Assembly (NCBI GenBank): GCA_001839685.1
Contig: MLAK01000070.1
Span: 1 to 12,348 of the forward strand
Length of the DNA: 12,348 nucleotides
Direction: 5' to 3'
Origin: Tritrichomonas foetus
Taxonomy: Eukaryota > Parabasalia > Tritrichomonadida > Tritrichomonadidae
Shown here: positions 1 to 6,536 of the stretch, in pieces
How positions within the stretch are numbered: the first letter of the stretch is position 1
Layout of the letters: each line of letters begins with the position of its first letter
Position numbers and translations under genes: made by a program
The notes under the pieces: model-generated
What the model saw: only the letters and a program-made list of their open reading frames with translations
Told to the model about the DNA's origin: nothing
Databases searched by the model: none

Positions 1-113
1 TTTATAAATGAAGTTAAGGTGTTCAAATATGGGTCAGTTTTGAATAACAATATGTGTTAGCATTTTTCGACGTACATATTATATACTATTCTCAATTTTC
101 AGTGAGGGTTCTA
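1..113. other. Left edge, no gene seen
   Basis: This AT-rich stretch has no ORF of useful length on either strand and no recognisable RNA gene. It is probably the intergenic region, or the 3' flank of a gene outside the window, upstream of the cyclin gene. Confidence 0.5.
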
Positions 114-210
114 ATTGAATAGGATAACATTGAATACGATGACATTGAAAAAGATGAAATTGAATATGGTAAAGATGAATACGATATCATTGAATAAAAT
201 AAAATTGAAC
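114..210 (+). repeat. 15-bp degenerate tandem repeat upstream of cyclin gene
   Basis: Six units of 15 bp plus a 7-bp partial copy run head to tail, each beginning with ATTGAA or a close variant. Unit starts are at 114, 129, 144, 159, 174, 189 and 204. Unit 2 reads ATTGAATACGATGAC. Two units contain ACGAT followed by G or A (136-141 and 181-186), resembling the Myb recognition core described for trichomonads. The array ends 27 bases before the cyclin ATG. Its plus-strand reading in the cyclin frame is closed by TAA at 217-219, so it is not part of that protein. A promoter role is inferred from position only. Confidence 0.8.
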
Positions 211-215
211 TACCA

Positions 216-227
216 TTAAACGTACGG
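216..227 (+). promoter_or_regulatory. TTAAACGTACGG motif before cyclin start
   Basis: TAAACG lies 15 bases upstream of the ATG at 238. The same hexamer, in one orientation or the other, recurs just upstream of four other genes here (5281, 6242, 9680, 12283). It resembles a Myb-type AACG core. The in-frame TAA at 217-219 sits inside this motif and fixes 238 as the first possible start. Promoter function is inferred. Confidence 0.35.
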
Positions 228-237
228 ACCAAAAAGG

Positions 238-1206
238 ATGGCATCAAAGAAGGGCTTTCGAAGGCCGTCATTTTCTCCACTCCCATTAAATGGATGTATC
301 TTTCGAACATCTTCATCAAATATGGAAAACATCACTCCAAACAGAAGAAAAGTCAAACAAAGACAATCTTACACGCCACAAAAAGTTATTACAAAATCAC
401 CGAAAATATCATACCTAACTGATATACTAGATTCGCTTTATCAACGACAATTGCCGCCAGATGGATTATCTGATTTAATTCAATCAGGTTCGAAACCTTC
501 ACTTCGTTACAGAGTTGTCGCATGGATTGCACGATTATGTAAACACTTTTCTTTAAGAAGAAGTGTAATGTACAGTACAGTTATGATCATAGACAGATCA
601 CTCCATCAAATATCAATAAAAAAAGAAGAAATGCAATTATTAGGAGGTGCTGCCTTTTGGCTAAGTGTTAAATTTCATTGCCCAAAATCAGTTAAATTAT
701 CTCAGATTGTTGCAGAAATAGGAAATGCCAATTCGAAAGATGATTTGTTGTCATTTGAAATAAAAATTTTGGAAGCTTTGAATTATAATATCAATATACC
801 TAATGTTGGAGATTTTATCAACCTACTAGAAGAAAATCTTTCATGTGATAGGCCACTTTTAATGTTATTATGGACTTTAAGTGATATACTGTTACAATTT
901 GCAGGTTTTTTAAGATTTAGGCCATCAACAATTGCTACTGCAGTACTGATTTACTCATTAAATTGTTTAAACAGAACATTTCAAAATGAGATTGTGACAA
1001 AATTAATGACAACTGAAGAACCTGAAGTACTTTTTTGTTGCATTGAAGAGATTCATAATGTTGTAACAGATTTACTTAACAATAGAAAGAAATCGATTAT
1101 TGAACAAACATCAAATGGTCATTATACTCAAGTACAGAAATGGCTTACAAGATCAAAACTTCCTGAAGTAGAATCATTTTTAATGCTTATGCCTCACAAT
1201 GAATAA
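238..1206 (+). CDS. Cyclin (mitotic A/B-like), CDK regulatory subunit
   Basis: This 322-residue protein has two cyclin folds and should bind and activate a cyclin-dependent kinase, giving it substrate choice in the cell cycle. Cyclin box 1 covers about residues 85-180. LRYRVVAW (89-96) matches the MRAIL hydrophobic-patch helix, MIIDRSL (116-122) matches the conserved DR helix, and GGAAFWLSVKF matches the AAxxxAxK helix. K145 and E174 align with the lysine and glutamate that contact the CDK in cyclin A. The second fold spans about 187-285 and includes FRPSTIATA (227-235). The 84-residue basic tail holds four S/T-P sites (S13, T33, T46, S54), SPK and TPNRR among them. No KEN box and no clear D-box is visible in that tail. 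An in-frame stop 21 bases upstream supports the start. The stop is TAA, with a TAAA 46 bases further on. The cyclin call is firm; the A/B subtype is inferred. Confidence 0.94.
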   Translation: MASKKGFRRPSFSPLPLNGCIFRTSSSNMENITPNRRKVKQRQSYTPQKVITKSPKISYLTDILDSLYQRQLPPDGLSDLIQSGSKPSLRYRVVAWIARLCKHFSLRRSVMYSTVMIIDRSLHQISIKKEEMQLLGGAAFWLSVKFHCPKSVKLSQIVAEIGNANSKDDLLSFEIKILEALNYNINIPNVGDFINLLEENLSCDRPLLMLLWTLSDILLQFAGFLRFRPSTIATAVLIYSLNCLNRTFQNEIVTKLMTTEEPEVLFCCIEEIHNVVTDLLNNRKKSIIEQTSNGHYTQVQKWLTRSKLPEVESFLMLMPHNE

Positions 1207-1343
1207 TTGTCATGATTTTTCTATTATGTGTTGTTATGATTTTTATTTTAATAAACGCGTTATGTAATCATCATTTGTTGATTTATTAATAATATTTTTT
1301 TTCCTATGTATTATCAAGCAGCATGTAAAAACAAATGAAGAAC
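1207..1343. other. Cyclin 3' flank
   Basis: This is AT-rich 3' flanking sequence between the cyclin stop and the minisatellite. It holds a TAAA at 1252-1255, the likely polyadenylation signal, and TAAACGCGT at 1252-1260. No gene is seen. Confidence 0.45.
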
Positions 1344-1505
1344 GAATACAAAAGAAAGAAAGAATACAAAAGAAAGAAAGAATACAAAAGAAAGAAAGAA
1401 TACAAAAGAAAGAAAGAATACAAAAGAAAGAAAGAATACAAAATAAAGAAAGAAGACAAAATAAAGAAAGAAGACAAAATAAAGAAAGAAGACAAAATAA
1501 AAAAA
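1344..1505 (+). repeat. 18-bp minisatellite, nine copies
   Basis: Nine head-to-tail units of exactly 18 bp fill this interval. Units 1-5 (1344-1433) are identical, GAATACAAAAGAAAGAAA. Unit 6 changes AAG to ATA-type spacing (GAATACAAAATAAAGAAA). Units 7-9 also change GAATAC to GAAGAC, and unit 9 ends in an A run. The plus strand is almost all purine. The array lies between the 3' ends of two converging genes. Because the unit is a multiple of three, it leaves an open minus-strand frame of hydrophobic hexapeptide repeats, which I take to be spurious. The left-to-right decay is typical of a tandem array homogenising from one side. Confidence 0.95.
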
Positions 1506-1544
1506 ATATGAAAATGAAAGATTTATTATAAAAACAAAAATGAA

Positions 1545-2717
1545 TTATTTCTTTGAAATACTCATTGCCCTTCTATGCCTGTGTTGTGGTTGTGTTGGCG
1601 TTTGTGGAGGCGCTTCAGGTGCTGTTTCTTTTGCAAATTTGCCACTTTTTATTTGTTCAATCAGTTGCTCTGTGCTTTCAATACAATATCCTAATGTTCT
1701 AAGAGTAACAGTGGTTAATGGTGCGCGAATTATTCCATTTTCCATTCCTTTACTTTCAGTTTTAGCTTTATCCAAAACTTCATTGTTCTTTTCTAGAATT
1801 GCCTTGAAATCTGCGAAAATTTTGAGTTTTTCTGGATCAATGTTCAAATTTTTGAGTGTTGCATTTAAAGATTTATTTCTTTGGTGAATTGCCATAGCAC
1901 CAGTTGTCATTCCATCACCAGATTCTTTCAAAATTGCCTTTCTTCTCTTGTAAGCTTTTGCCTTTTTTGTCTTGGATTTAAATTTGAACGCATTTTCGTC
2001 GACACCATCAATTCGCCTTCCTTGACCAGAATATGCGTGGAATGCTGCAGGTGCCCTCTTTCGCTTTCTTCTTCGAAATGGCAAATCGTCGAAATCAGAA
2101 AATGAATCTGAATATTCAGAATATTCAGATTCATTATTATCATTTTCAGAAGCTTCTGGCCTTTTATTTGACCTTGATTTGGCCTTGAAAACGAATTTGA
2201 CAAGAATTCTGACAAGCCCGGGGGAAAGATTCAATTTGCTCAATTCTTCTTCAACATTCATTTCTTCTCCGTCATTGAATCTTCCGATAAGTCCTTTAAT
2301 TGGTTCTAATGTTTCTGATTCGGTGTCTTCGCTTCCTAAATTAGCGTATGTAAATGTTACATTTATTGATCCATTTGAGTCGTTTTCTTCTCCGGCGAAT
2401 GTAAAAATTGGTAAATTTCCTGAAACTTCTTTTGCTTGTTTGAGATCGTTGACCAAATATCGAACTGTTCCGATCGGATTATATTTTACTGACTCGGTTT
2501 TGAAGAAAAACGAAATAATGACAGCATCAACCAGATGGTTTCTCGAAGTGATGGTGAAAAGTTCATCGATAGGAATGGAATCTGATAAATCATAATAATT
2601 AGATTTTTGAACTGTGTATCTTTCGGAATTTTGAATAATGAAAAATATTTTTATGGGATCATCGGACTGAATTGAGACATTATCGATACTTTTGATGGCA
2701 ACCTCGACGACATTCAT
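1545..2717 (-). CDS. C2-like, basic nuclear-type protein of unknown function
   Basis: The 390-residue protein has no family I can name with confidence. Residues 1-128 look like an all-beta sandwich. The pattern of short hydrophobic strands, with HLVDAVIISFFF (61-72) and PIGTVRYLVNDL (81-92), resembles a C2 fold, but the calcium-binding aspartates are not evident. An acidic Ser/Tyr linker follows (about 190-211). Then come two strongly basic clusters, RRRKRKR (215-221) and KTKKAKAYKRRK (249-260), which look like nuclear localisation or nucleic-acid-binding segments. Residues 280-360 are probably helical. The tail is Pro/Gln-rich and ends in RRAMS, a basophilic kinase-like site. The ATG at 2717 opens an unbroken frame and lies in a 14-bp palindrome. 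The stop is TAA, with TAAA about 20 bases downstream (1522-1525). It converges with the cyclin and diverges from the gene at 2939. Confidence 0.85.
   Translation of the reverse strand: MNVVEVAIKSIDNVSIQSDDPIKIFFIIQNSERYTVQKSNYYDLSDSIPIDELFTITSRNHLVDAVIISFFFKTESVKYNPIGTVRYLVNDLKQAKEVSGNLPIFTFAGEENDSNGSINVTFTYANLGSEDTESETLEPIKGLIGRFNDGEEMNVEEELSKLNLSPGLVRILVKFVFKAKSRSNKRPEASENDNNESEYSEYSDSFSDFDDLPFRRRKRKRAPAAFHAYSGQGRRIDGVDENAFKFKSKTKKAKAYKRRKAILKESGDGMTTGAMAIHQRNKSLNATLKNLNIDPEKLKIFADFKAILEKNNEVLDKAKTESKGMENGIIRAPLTTVTLRTLGYCIESTEQLIEQIKSGKFAKETAPEAPPQTPTQPQHRHRRAMSISKK
2101..2135. repeat. 35-bp perfect inverted repeat inside a coding region
   Basis: Two 17-base arms, 2101-2117 and 2119-2135, are exact reverse complements around one central A at 2118. 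On the minus strand the stretch encodes the acidic Ser/Tyr linker, about residues 195-206 of the 1545-2717 protein. It may simply follow from repeating Glu/Ser/Tyr codons (GAA, TCT/TCA, TAT) or from a small local duplication. Confidence 0.9.
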
Positions 2718-2725
2718 CGATGAAT
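2712..2725. repeat. 14-bp palindrome over a start codon
   Basis: ATTCATCGATGAAT is a perfect palindrome overlapping the minus-strand ATG at 2717. On the minus strand it places TCATC four to eight bases before the ATG, which partly resembles the trichomonad initiator TCAYW. Confidence 0.6.
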
Positions 2726-2784
2726 TTCTTCGCGAGAATTACCTTTCCTTTTGAATGTAATTTCACTTTTTCAATTGCATCATT

Positions 2785-2793
2785 TTACGATAG
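2785..2793. promoter_or_regulatory. ACGATA motif in the divergent promoter
   Basis: TTACGATAG lies in the 221-bp gap between the minus-strand start at 2717 and the plus-strand start at 2939, about 70 bases before the former. ACGATA matches the core of the Myb recognition elements reported for Trichomonas promoters. It could serve both genes, but a single short match is weak evidence. Confidence 0.3.
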
Positions 2794-2912
2794 AATATTT
2801 TCAATACCTTATCATCTCAATTTGAAGTAAAAAATTGAATAAGAGTGCTTGAAAAAGACAAACTTTTGGTATTCAATCAATTTGTGAGTACTTACATAAC
2901 ATTGGTGAAAAA

Positions 2913-2939
2913 ATGACCTTCAAAAATATGTCAAAATAA
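2913..2939 (+). other. Possible upstream mini-ORF ending on the next start (TAATG)
   Basis: ATG at 2913, with a second in-frame ATG at 2928, opens an eight-codon frame that ends at TAA 2937-2939. That stop overlaps the ATG at 2939 by one base. It matters only if the transcript begins upstream of 2913, and trichomonad leaders are usually very short, so it may be untranscribed. Confidence 0.3.
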
Positions 2940-4228
2940 TGATTCAAGAAGATGACAATTCCTCTTTATTACAAAATAGCACACGAATCATTGCTCCCAA
3001 ACCAGTCGATCATTCATCACCAATCATTCTATTTACACCTGTTGAAGAAGTTATCGCATCACTCCAATCTTTAAGAGATCCGGAAACACACATTCTATAC
3101 TGTTTAAAAGAACTTTACAATGATTTTAATTCAACTTTTTATTCTTTACCAACTGAATCAATTTTACCGCTAATTGAAATTTTAATGACTTACCAAGAAG
3201 AAACAGAAAATGACTATATGGATGATGATGATGAAAGTGATGATAACTCTGTAATTGGATATACTATAAAAGTTCTTTCTGAAATTCTGAAGAGTAACTT
3301 TGAACAATTTATTCCAATTTTAATGAAACCTGAAATTATTATGAAATTATTTCAATATTTTCATGAATCAGGAAATATGATTATTTATATCGTTCGACAA
3401 TATCCATCATTTGTTTCTCTCGTTAAAGATGCACTTCAGTCAATGTTTAACCAACTTCCCTTTTCAGACGTAGTTGCGCAACTGATTTATGAATGTTTGA
3501 AAGTCGATAAAGAGATTGTTCCAATATTTGATTTTATTTCACTTCTAGATAAAGCATTGAAAGATAAAAATGATTCAAATCTGTATGCTACATCTTTGTC
3601 AATTCTTGGAACTTTGATTCTTGAATTTCCTCCAATCATCCCTTTTGTTGTTATGAATGCACCAAATTATATAAATGATGACGGTGATTATATTGATAAT
3701 AATTATATGCTAACTTTATATGAGAATTTACTAAAAATGGATGTGAATTTTGAAAACATCATCAGTAGTGAATTTCTTCAATTAGTTCTTCAGGTATTAA
3801 ATCTTCCGAGGGAAATTGATATTGATAATAAGAAAAAAGCAACAAAAATTCTACTCTTTGAAAAAGATTTGCATCCTTTCTTAAATGTTGTTCCATTTTT
3901 ATTAGAATTACTCAATTTGTTGAATGATACTGAATTTATGGTTCAGCGTGCGCTTATTATTTTCTTTTCAAAGATTCTTCAAATTTGTGATAATCAAATA
4001 GTTGGAATGTTAGTTGAATCTGAATTTTATAAATCATTATCTCTTTATTGTATAGAAGATGATGATCTCCTTTCTATTTCGATTATTCAAGCAGTTGAAT
4101 CTTTTGCCAAACATCAAATACCACTATCATTTGAATTGGTGAATGTTGTGAATGAACTTGAACTTTCCGATAATGAAAAGGTTGCAGAACTTGCAAGAGC
4201 AGTTTCCAGTCAAATAAATGGCGAATGA
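2939..4228 (+). CDS. Armadillo/HEAT-like helical repeat protein, function unknown
   Basis: This 429-residue acidic protein appears to be a stack of paired amphipathic helices, as in armadillo or HEAT scaffolds that bind partner proteins. Helix pairs are suggested around 33-85, 105-165, 173-230, 255-290, 310-350, 358-392 and 398-425. Typical segments are VIGYTIKVLSEILKSN, LYATSLSILGTLI and FMVQRALIIFFSKIL. An acidic insert of Asp/Glu (about 87-102) interrupts the first helices, and a second acidic loop lies near 246-254. The N-terminal 30 residues look unstructured and include IIAPKP. No catalytic motif, signal peptide or membrane segment is seen. The stop is TGA, the only one in this window. 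A TAAA lies about 56 bases downstream. The fold call rests on the helix pattern, not on a recognised family. Confidence 0.85.
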   Translation: MIQEDDNSSLLQNSTRIIAPKPVDHSSPIILFTPVEEVIASLQSLRDPETHILYCLKELYNDFNSTFYSLPTESILPLIEILMTYQEETENDYMDDDDESDDNSVIGYTIKVLSEILKSNFEQFIPILMKPEIIMKLFQYFHESGNMIIYIVRQYPSFVSLVKDALQSMFNQLPFSDVVAQLIYECLKVDKEIVPIFDFISLLDKALKDKNDSNLYATSLSILGTLILEFPPIIPFVVMNAPNYINDDGDYIDNNYMLTLYENLLKMDVNFENIISSEFLQLVLQVLNLPREIDIDNKKKATKILLFEKDLHPFLNVVPFLLELLNLLNDTEFMVQRALIIFFSKILQICDNQIVGMLVESEFYKSLSLYCIEDDDLLSISIIQAVESFAKHQIPLSFELVNVVNELELSDNEKVAELARAVSSQINGE

Positions 4229-4707
4229 ATTTGAAAATTATTGGATGATGAATTTCAAAATAATAGACGAATGAATTTAATGTTAAAAAATGTTTTTATG
4301 CAAATAAATATTATTAATTTCGATTATGAAATTTTTGTTTTTCAAGGCAAATTGTAACTGTAATATTAATCGTCAAGTATCAGCTTTATGATGTAGGTCA
4401 ACCTGAAAAAATAACGTTGAACCAAACAACAATCCATGAATTTAAATTTATCAATATTCGTTATCAGATTATCCTTTTGTCTTTCAAGTTAGTTTTTTTG
4501 ATAATGGATTCGCATCGTGAATTTCACATGAAAACTTGATTTATCGAAAAACACATATGTCATGTAAATATTAGGATAATTTCCTCAGAAAAATGATAAA
4601 TAGAAAATTCCCAAAGGAAAAAAGTGTAGAAACAAGATTATTTGTGATACTTTAATATGGATAAATTTTCGTAATGATGAAAAAATTGGTCATAAAATAA
4701 TTTTTAT
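4229..4707. other. Convergent intergenic region, no gene seen
   Basis: This is 479 bases of AT-rich sequence between the 3' ends of the genes at 2939-4228 (plus) and 4708-5274 (minus). It holds TAAA motifs near 4284 and 4304. A short imperfect dyad, AGGTCAACCT, lies around 4395-4405. No ORF of note, tRNA-like fold or tandem repeat was recognised. Confidence 0.5.
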
Positions 4708-4710
4708 TTA
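4707..4710 (-). terminator. UAAA polyadenylation signal overlapping a stop codon
   Basis: On the minus strand the TAA stop of the LisH-like gene is followed by A, giving TAAA. In trichomonads UAAA near or overlapping the stop is the known polyadenylation signal. The assignment here depends on the organism call. Confidence 0.45.
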
Positions 4711-5274
4711 TGGATTCATTCTTGGTTTCCTCATCCTTTTTCCAACACTGCTTCCTGATTTCGATGATTTATCAGATTTTGCGTCTAATTGAGAATTTTC
4801 TTCGTTGTTTTCTTGATTCAGTGAATTATTCAATTCGTTAGCGTATTGTTCTGCGAGCTCTTCGAAAGATGCGTTTTCGAGATTTTGTGAAATCTGCAAA
4901 AGGACATTGAAATAGCTATCGACTTCATGGCCGTGCGTAAAACCTGTCTTTTTTGGTATTTGATCATATTCCACTTTCAATGCATCAACTGTTAAGCGCA
5001 TTTTATAGCGTTTGATGAATGCCAGGGATAGGCAAAAAGCCTTTTTCCATGCCTGTCTTTTCAAATCTTTGATTTGTGGCTTGAGATCTTGAAGAAGGGC
5101 TAACTCGCTATTGATTGCGGCTTGAGCGACTTCTGCATGAAATTGAGCTTGGAAATGATTTAAACCGCCAACTCTTTCAATATAATTTTCTGTTTCTTCA
5201 TCGAGTTTTACTTGTTTTTTCTCGTCGACATGATGATGACGCCTTGGGGATGATGGGGATTTTGGAGACGACAT
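4708..5274 (-). CDS. Small LisH-like dimerisation protein
   Basis: This 188-residue protein starts with a Ser/Pro-rich tail (MSSPKSPSSPRRHHH). A helical segment follows (about 24-75). Then comes a stretch at about 78-104 that fits the LisH pattern: a hydrophobic helix, LAFIKRYKMRLT, then VDALKVEY ending in the conserved-type glutamate. LisH motifs make homodimers and are common in centrosome, basal-body and microtubule-linked proteins and in ubiquitin-ligase adaptors. Another helix spans about 117-149. The tail (150-188) is acidic and Ser-rich and ends in a basic GKRMRKPRMNP. The ATG at 5274 has TTAAACGTTT six bases upstream, which supports this start. The LisH call is by eye, the match to the typical glycine is weak, and the cellular role is unknown. 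Confidence 0.85.
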   Translation of the reverse strand: MSSPKSPSSPRRHHHVDEKKQVKLDEETENYIERVGGLNHFQAQFHAEVAQAAINSELALLQDLKPQIKDLKRQAWKKAFCLSLAFIKRYKMRLTVDALKVEYDQIPKKTGFTHGHEVDSYFNVLLQISQNLENASFEELAEQYANELNNSLNQENNEENSQLDAKSDKSSKSGSSVGKRMRKPRMNP

Positions 5275-5280
5275 TTGCCT

Positions 5281-5290
5281 TTAAACGTTT
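5281..5290 (-). promoter_or_regulatory. AAACGTTTAA motif before the LisH-like gene
   Basis: On the minus strand AAACGTTTAA ends six bases before the ATG at 5274. It contains the recurring TAAACG/CGTTTA hexamer, and its AAACGTTT core is palindromic. A Myb-type site is inferred from the AACG core and position. Confidence 0.35.
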
Positions 5291-5806
5291 TCTGCACTTT
5301 TTAAGTTATTCAAATGTTTACAATGATAAAGCTCACAATTATTTTGTGAATATTACAAGTGGGTTTAAATATATAAATGGTCGCTAAACGGAAATACTTA
5401 TTTTTTAAATGAATACTTGGCCGTATTCACATTATACGTGACCAAATAAATTAAGAAATGTTTGATATATACTTACATGATGAGAATGATAAACTCTATT
5501 GAATGAAATGTGTGCAAATCATCACTGAGAGCGAGAAAATCCTTATTACATTATTGAGAAAAGCTTTAAACAAATTTAAATCTTTTTTTCGAAATCTTCA
5601 ATCGAAAAATTACTTTTTTGATGTTAATAAAAACATTCCACTTAATATATTAACTTTGTAATGATGAATATACATAAAAGTGAATCATAAAAATATCGAA
5701 AAAGTAATAAATAAAATTAGAAATAAGAATAATAGTGTAGTTTTAGTTTCCAATTGAAATCCTTTGTGTAGAAATACTTAAATTTCCAATTATTTCACGT
5801 GATGGC
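5291..5806. other. Intergenic region, no gene seen
   Basis: This roughly 500-base AT-rich gap lies between two tandem minus-strand genes. It has another CTAAACGG at 5384-5391 and a small dyad, GAATAC/GTATTC, at 5411-5428 with a six-base spacer. ORFs here are short and are not supported by composition. No RNA gene was recognised. Confidence 0.5.
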
Positions 5807-6226
5807 TTACCAACGGAACAAATCATCATCGACTGTTTGTGACATCATTTGGGAATTTAATCCCACTGGACGAAAGAACATTTCGTCACTGTCACGATCT
5901 GAACTCAAAAATGCTTCTAAATCTGGAGACCTTACCTTCTTTGGAGTTAATGAGACGTTATTTTTATGAATTAAGTTGATGTCAACATTTTCTTCGTTCT
6001 TGTATCTCTTTGGTTGTGGTGTTGATGGGAATTGGCGAACACTGACAAGGCGGAAACTCAATGGTCCGTCTTTGTCATGGAATAATTTATCTAATTGTGG
6101 AGTCTTTGGGCTGAGGAATGGCATTTTTCTATTTGGATCGTATTTAACTGGAGATTCAAAATGGAATCCAGCATCTTCTTCATCTGATGAACATTCTTTA
6201 ATGTTGTTTTGGTGCTCAATCGACAT
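5807..6226 (-). CDS. Small SP/TP-rich protein, possible CDK substrate
   Basis: This 139-residue protein looks intrinsically disordered and has no family I recognise. Six Ser/Thr-Pro sites are spread along it, in ESPVK, LSPKTPQ, STPQPK, LTPKK and RSPD. Two of them (SPVK and TPKK) fit the full proline-directed CDK consensus S/T-P-x-K/R. An acidic start (SSDEEDAG) and a C terminus of acidic and aromatic residues (DDDLFRW) frame the middle. The open frame extends upstream to 6241, but that codon is GTG, so I choose the ATG at 6226. TAAACGTAC at 6242-6250 then sits 15 bases upstream. The stop is TAA. It could be a cell-cycle-regulated substrate or adaptor. Sharing a window with a cyclin is suggestive only. 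Confidence 0.78.
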   Translation of the reverse strand: MSIEHQNNIKECSSDEEDAGFHFESPVKYDPNRKMPFLSPKTPQLDKLFHDKDGPLSFRLVSVRQFPSTPQPKRYKNEENVDINLIHKNNVSLTPKKVRSPDLEAFLSSDRDSDEMFFRPVGLNSQMMSQTVDDDLFRW

Positions 6227-6241
6227 GAGTAATAATAACAC

Positions 6242-6250
6242 TAAACGTAC
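6242..6250 (-). promoter_or_regulatory. GTACGTTTA motif before the SP/TP-rich gene
   Basis: On the minus strand GTACGTTTA ends 15 bases before the ATG at 6226. The nine-base core TAAACGTAC is shared exactly with the cyclin promoter (217-225), though in the opposite orientation relative to the gene. Confidence 0.35.
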
Positions 6251-6536
6251 AGATTATTTCACAAAAATTCAAAACCGTTCAAACATGATTCAATCTGTCT
6301 TTTGAAAAAGTTGTTCACTTCTCATTTTCGAATCTTCTTTTCGAGAATGAATCATTAAAAAAAGTCCTAAGAGCTAACCATATGGTTGAAATGCTATAGA
6401 AATACTAAATCCACCATTATGTCTAGATAAAAATATTTTGATAAATCATTCATTATTTTCATAGAATAAAAACAAACAAATTCTGATTTAATATGATGAT
6501 ATTATACAACTATTTATTACAAACATAATATAAATA
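6251..6536. other. Intergenic region, no gene seen
   Basis: This AT-rich gap covers the upstream side of the SP/TP-rich gene and the 3' flank of the coiled-coil gene. The latter has a minus-strand TAAA at 6513-6516, about 21 bases after its stop, which is a plausible polyadenylation signal. Confidence 0.45.

Noticed and set aside
92..319. 75-residue minus-strand ORF rich in Ser and Tyr
   Set aside because: It comes from the 15-bp repeat and overlaps the start of the well-supported cyclin gene.
1304..1495. 63-residue minus-strand ORF of repeating hydrophobic hexapeptides
   Set aside because: It is a by-product of the 18-bp minisatellite, whose unit is a multiple of three and lacks minus-strand stops. 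No independent sign of coding.
1540..1887. 115-residue plus-strand ORF with a hydrophobic, Cys-rich start resembling a signal peptide
   Set aside because: It lies wholly opposite the 390-residue minus-strand gene. The hydrophobic look is the complement of its Pro/Gln- and Lys-rich codons.
2179..2595. 138-residue plus-strand ORF
   Set aside because: Antisense shadow of the 1545-2717 gene, whose protein shows coherent domains.
4229..4707. tRNA or other structured RNA gene in the intergenic gaps
   Set aside because: No GGTTCRA-type T-loop, A/B box pair or convincing cloverleaf was found in this or the other gaps.
6227..6241. Longer start of the SP/TP-rich protein at 6241
   Set aside because: The codon at 6241-6239 is GTG and the extra residues are only four leucines. 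The ATG at 6226 is the normal eukaryotic start.
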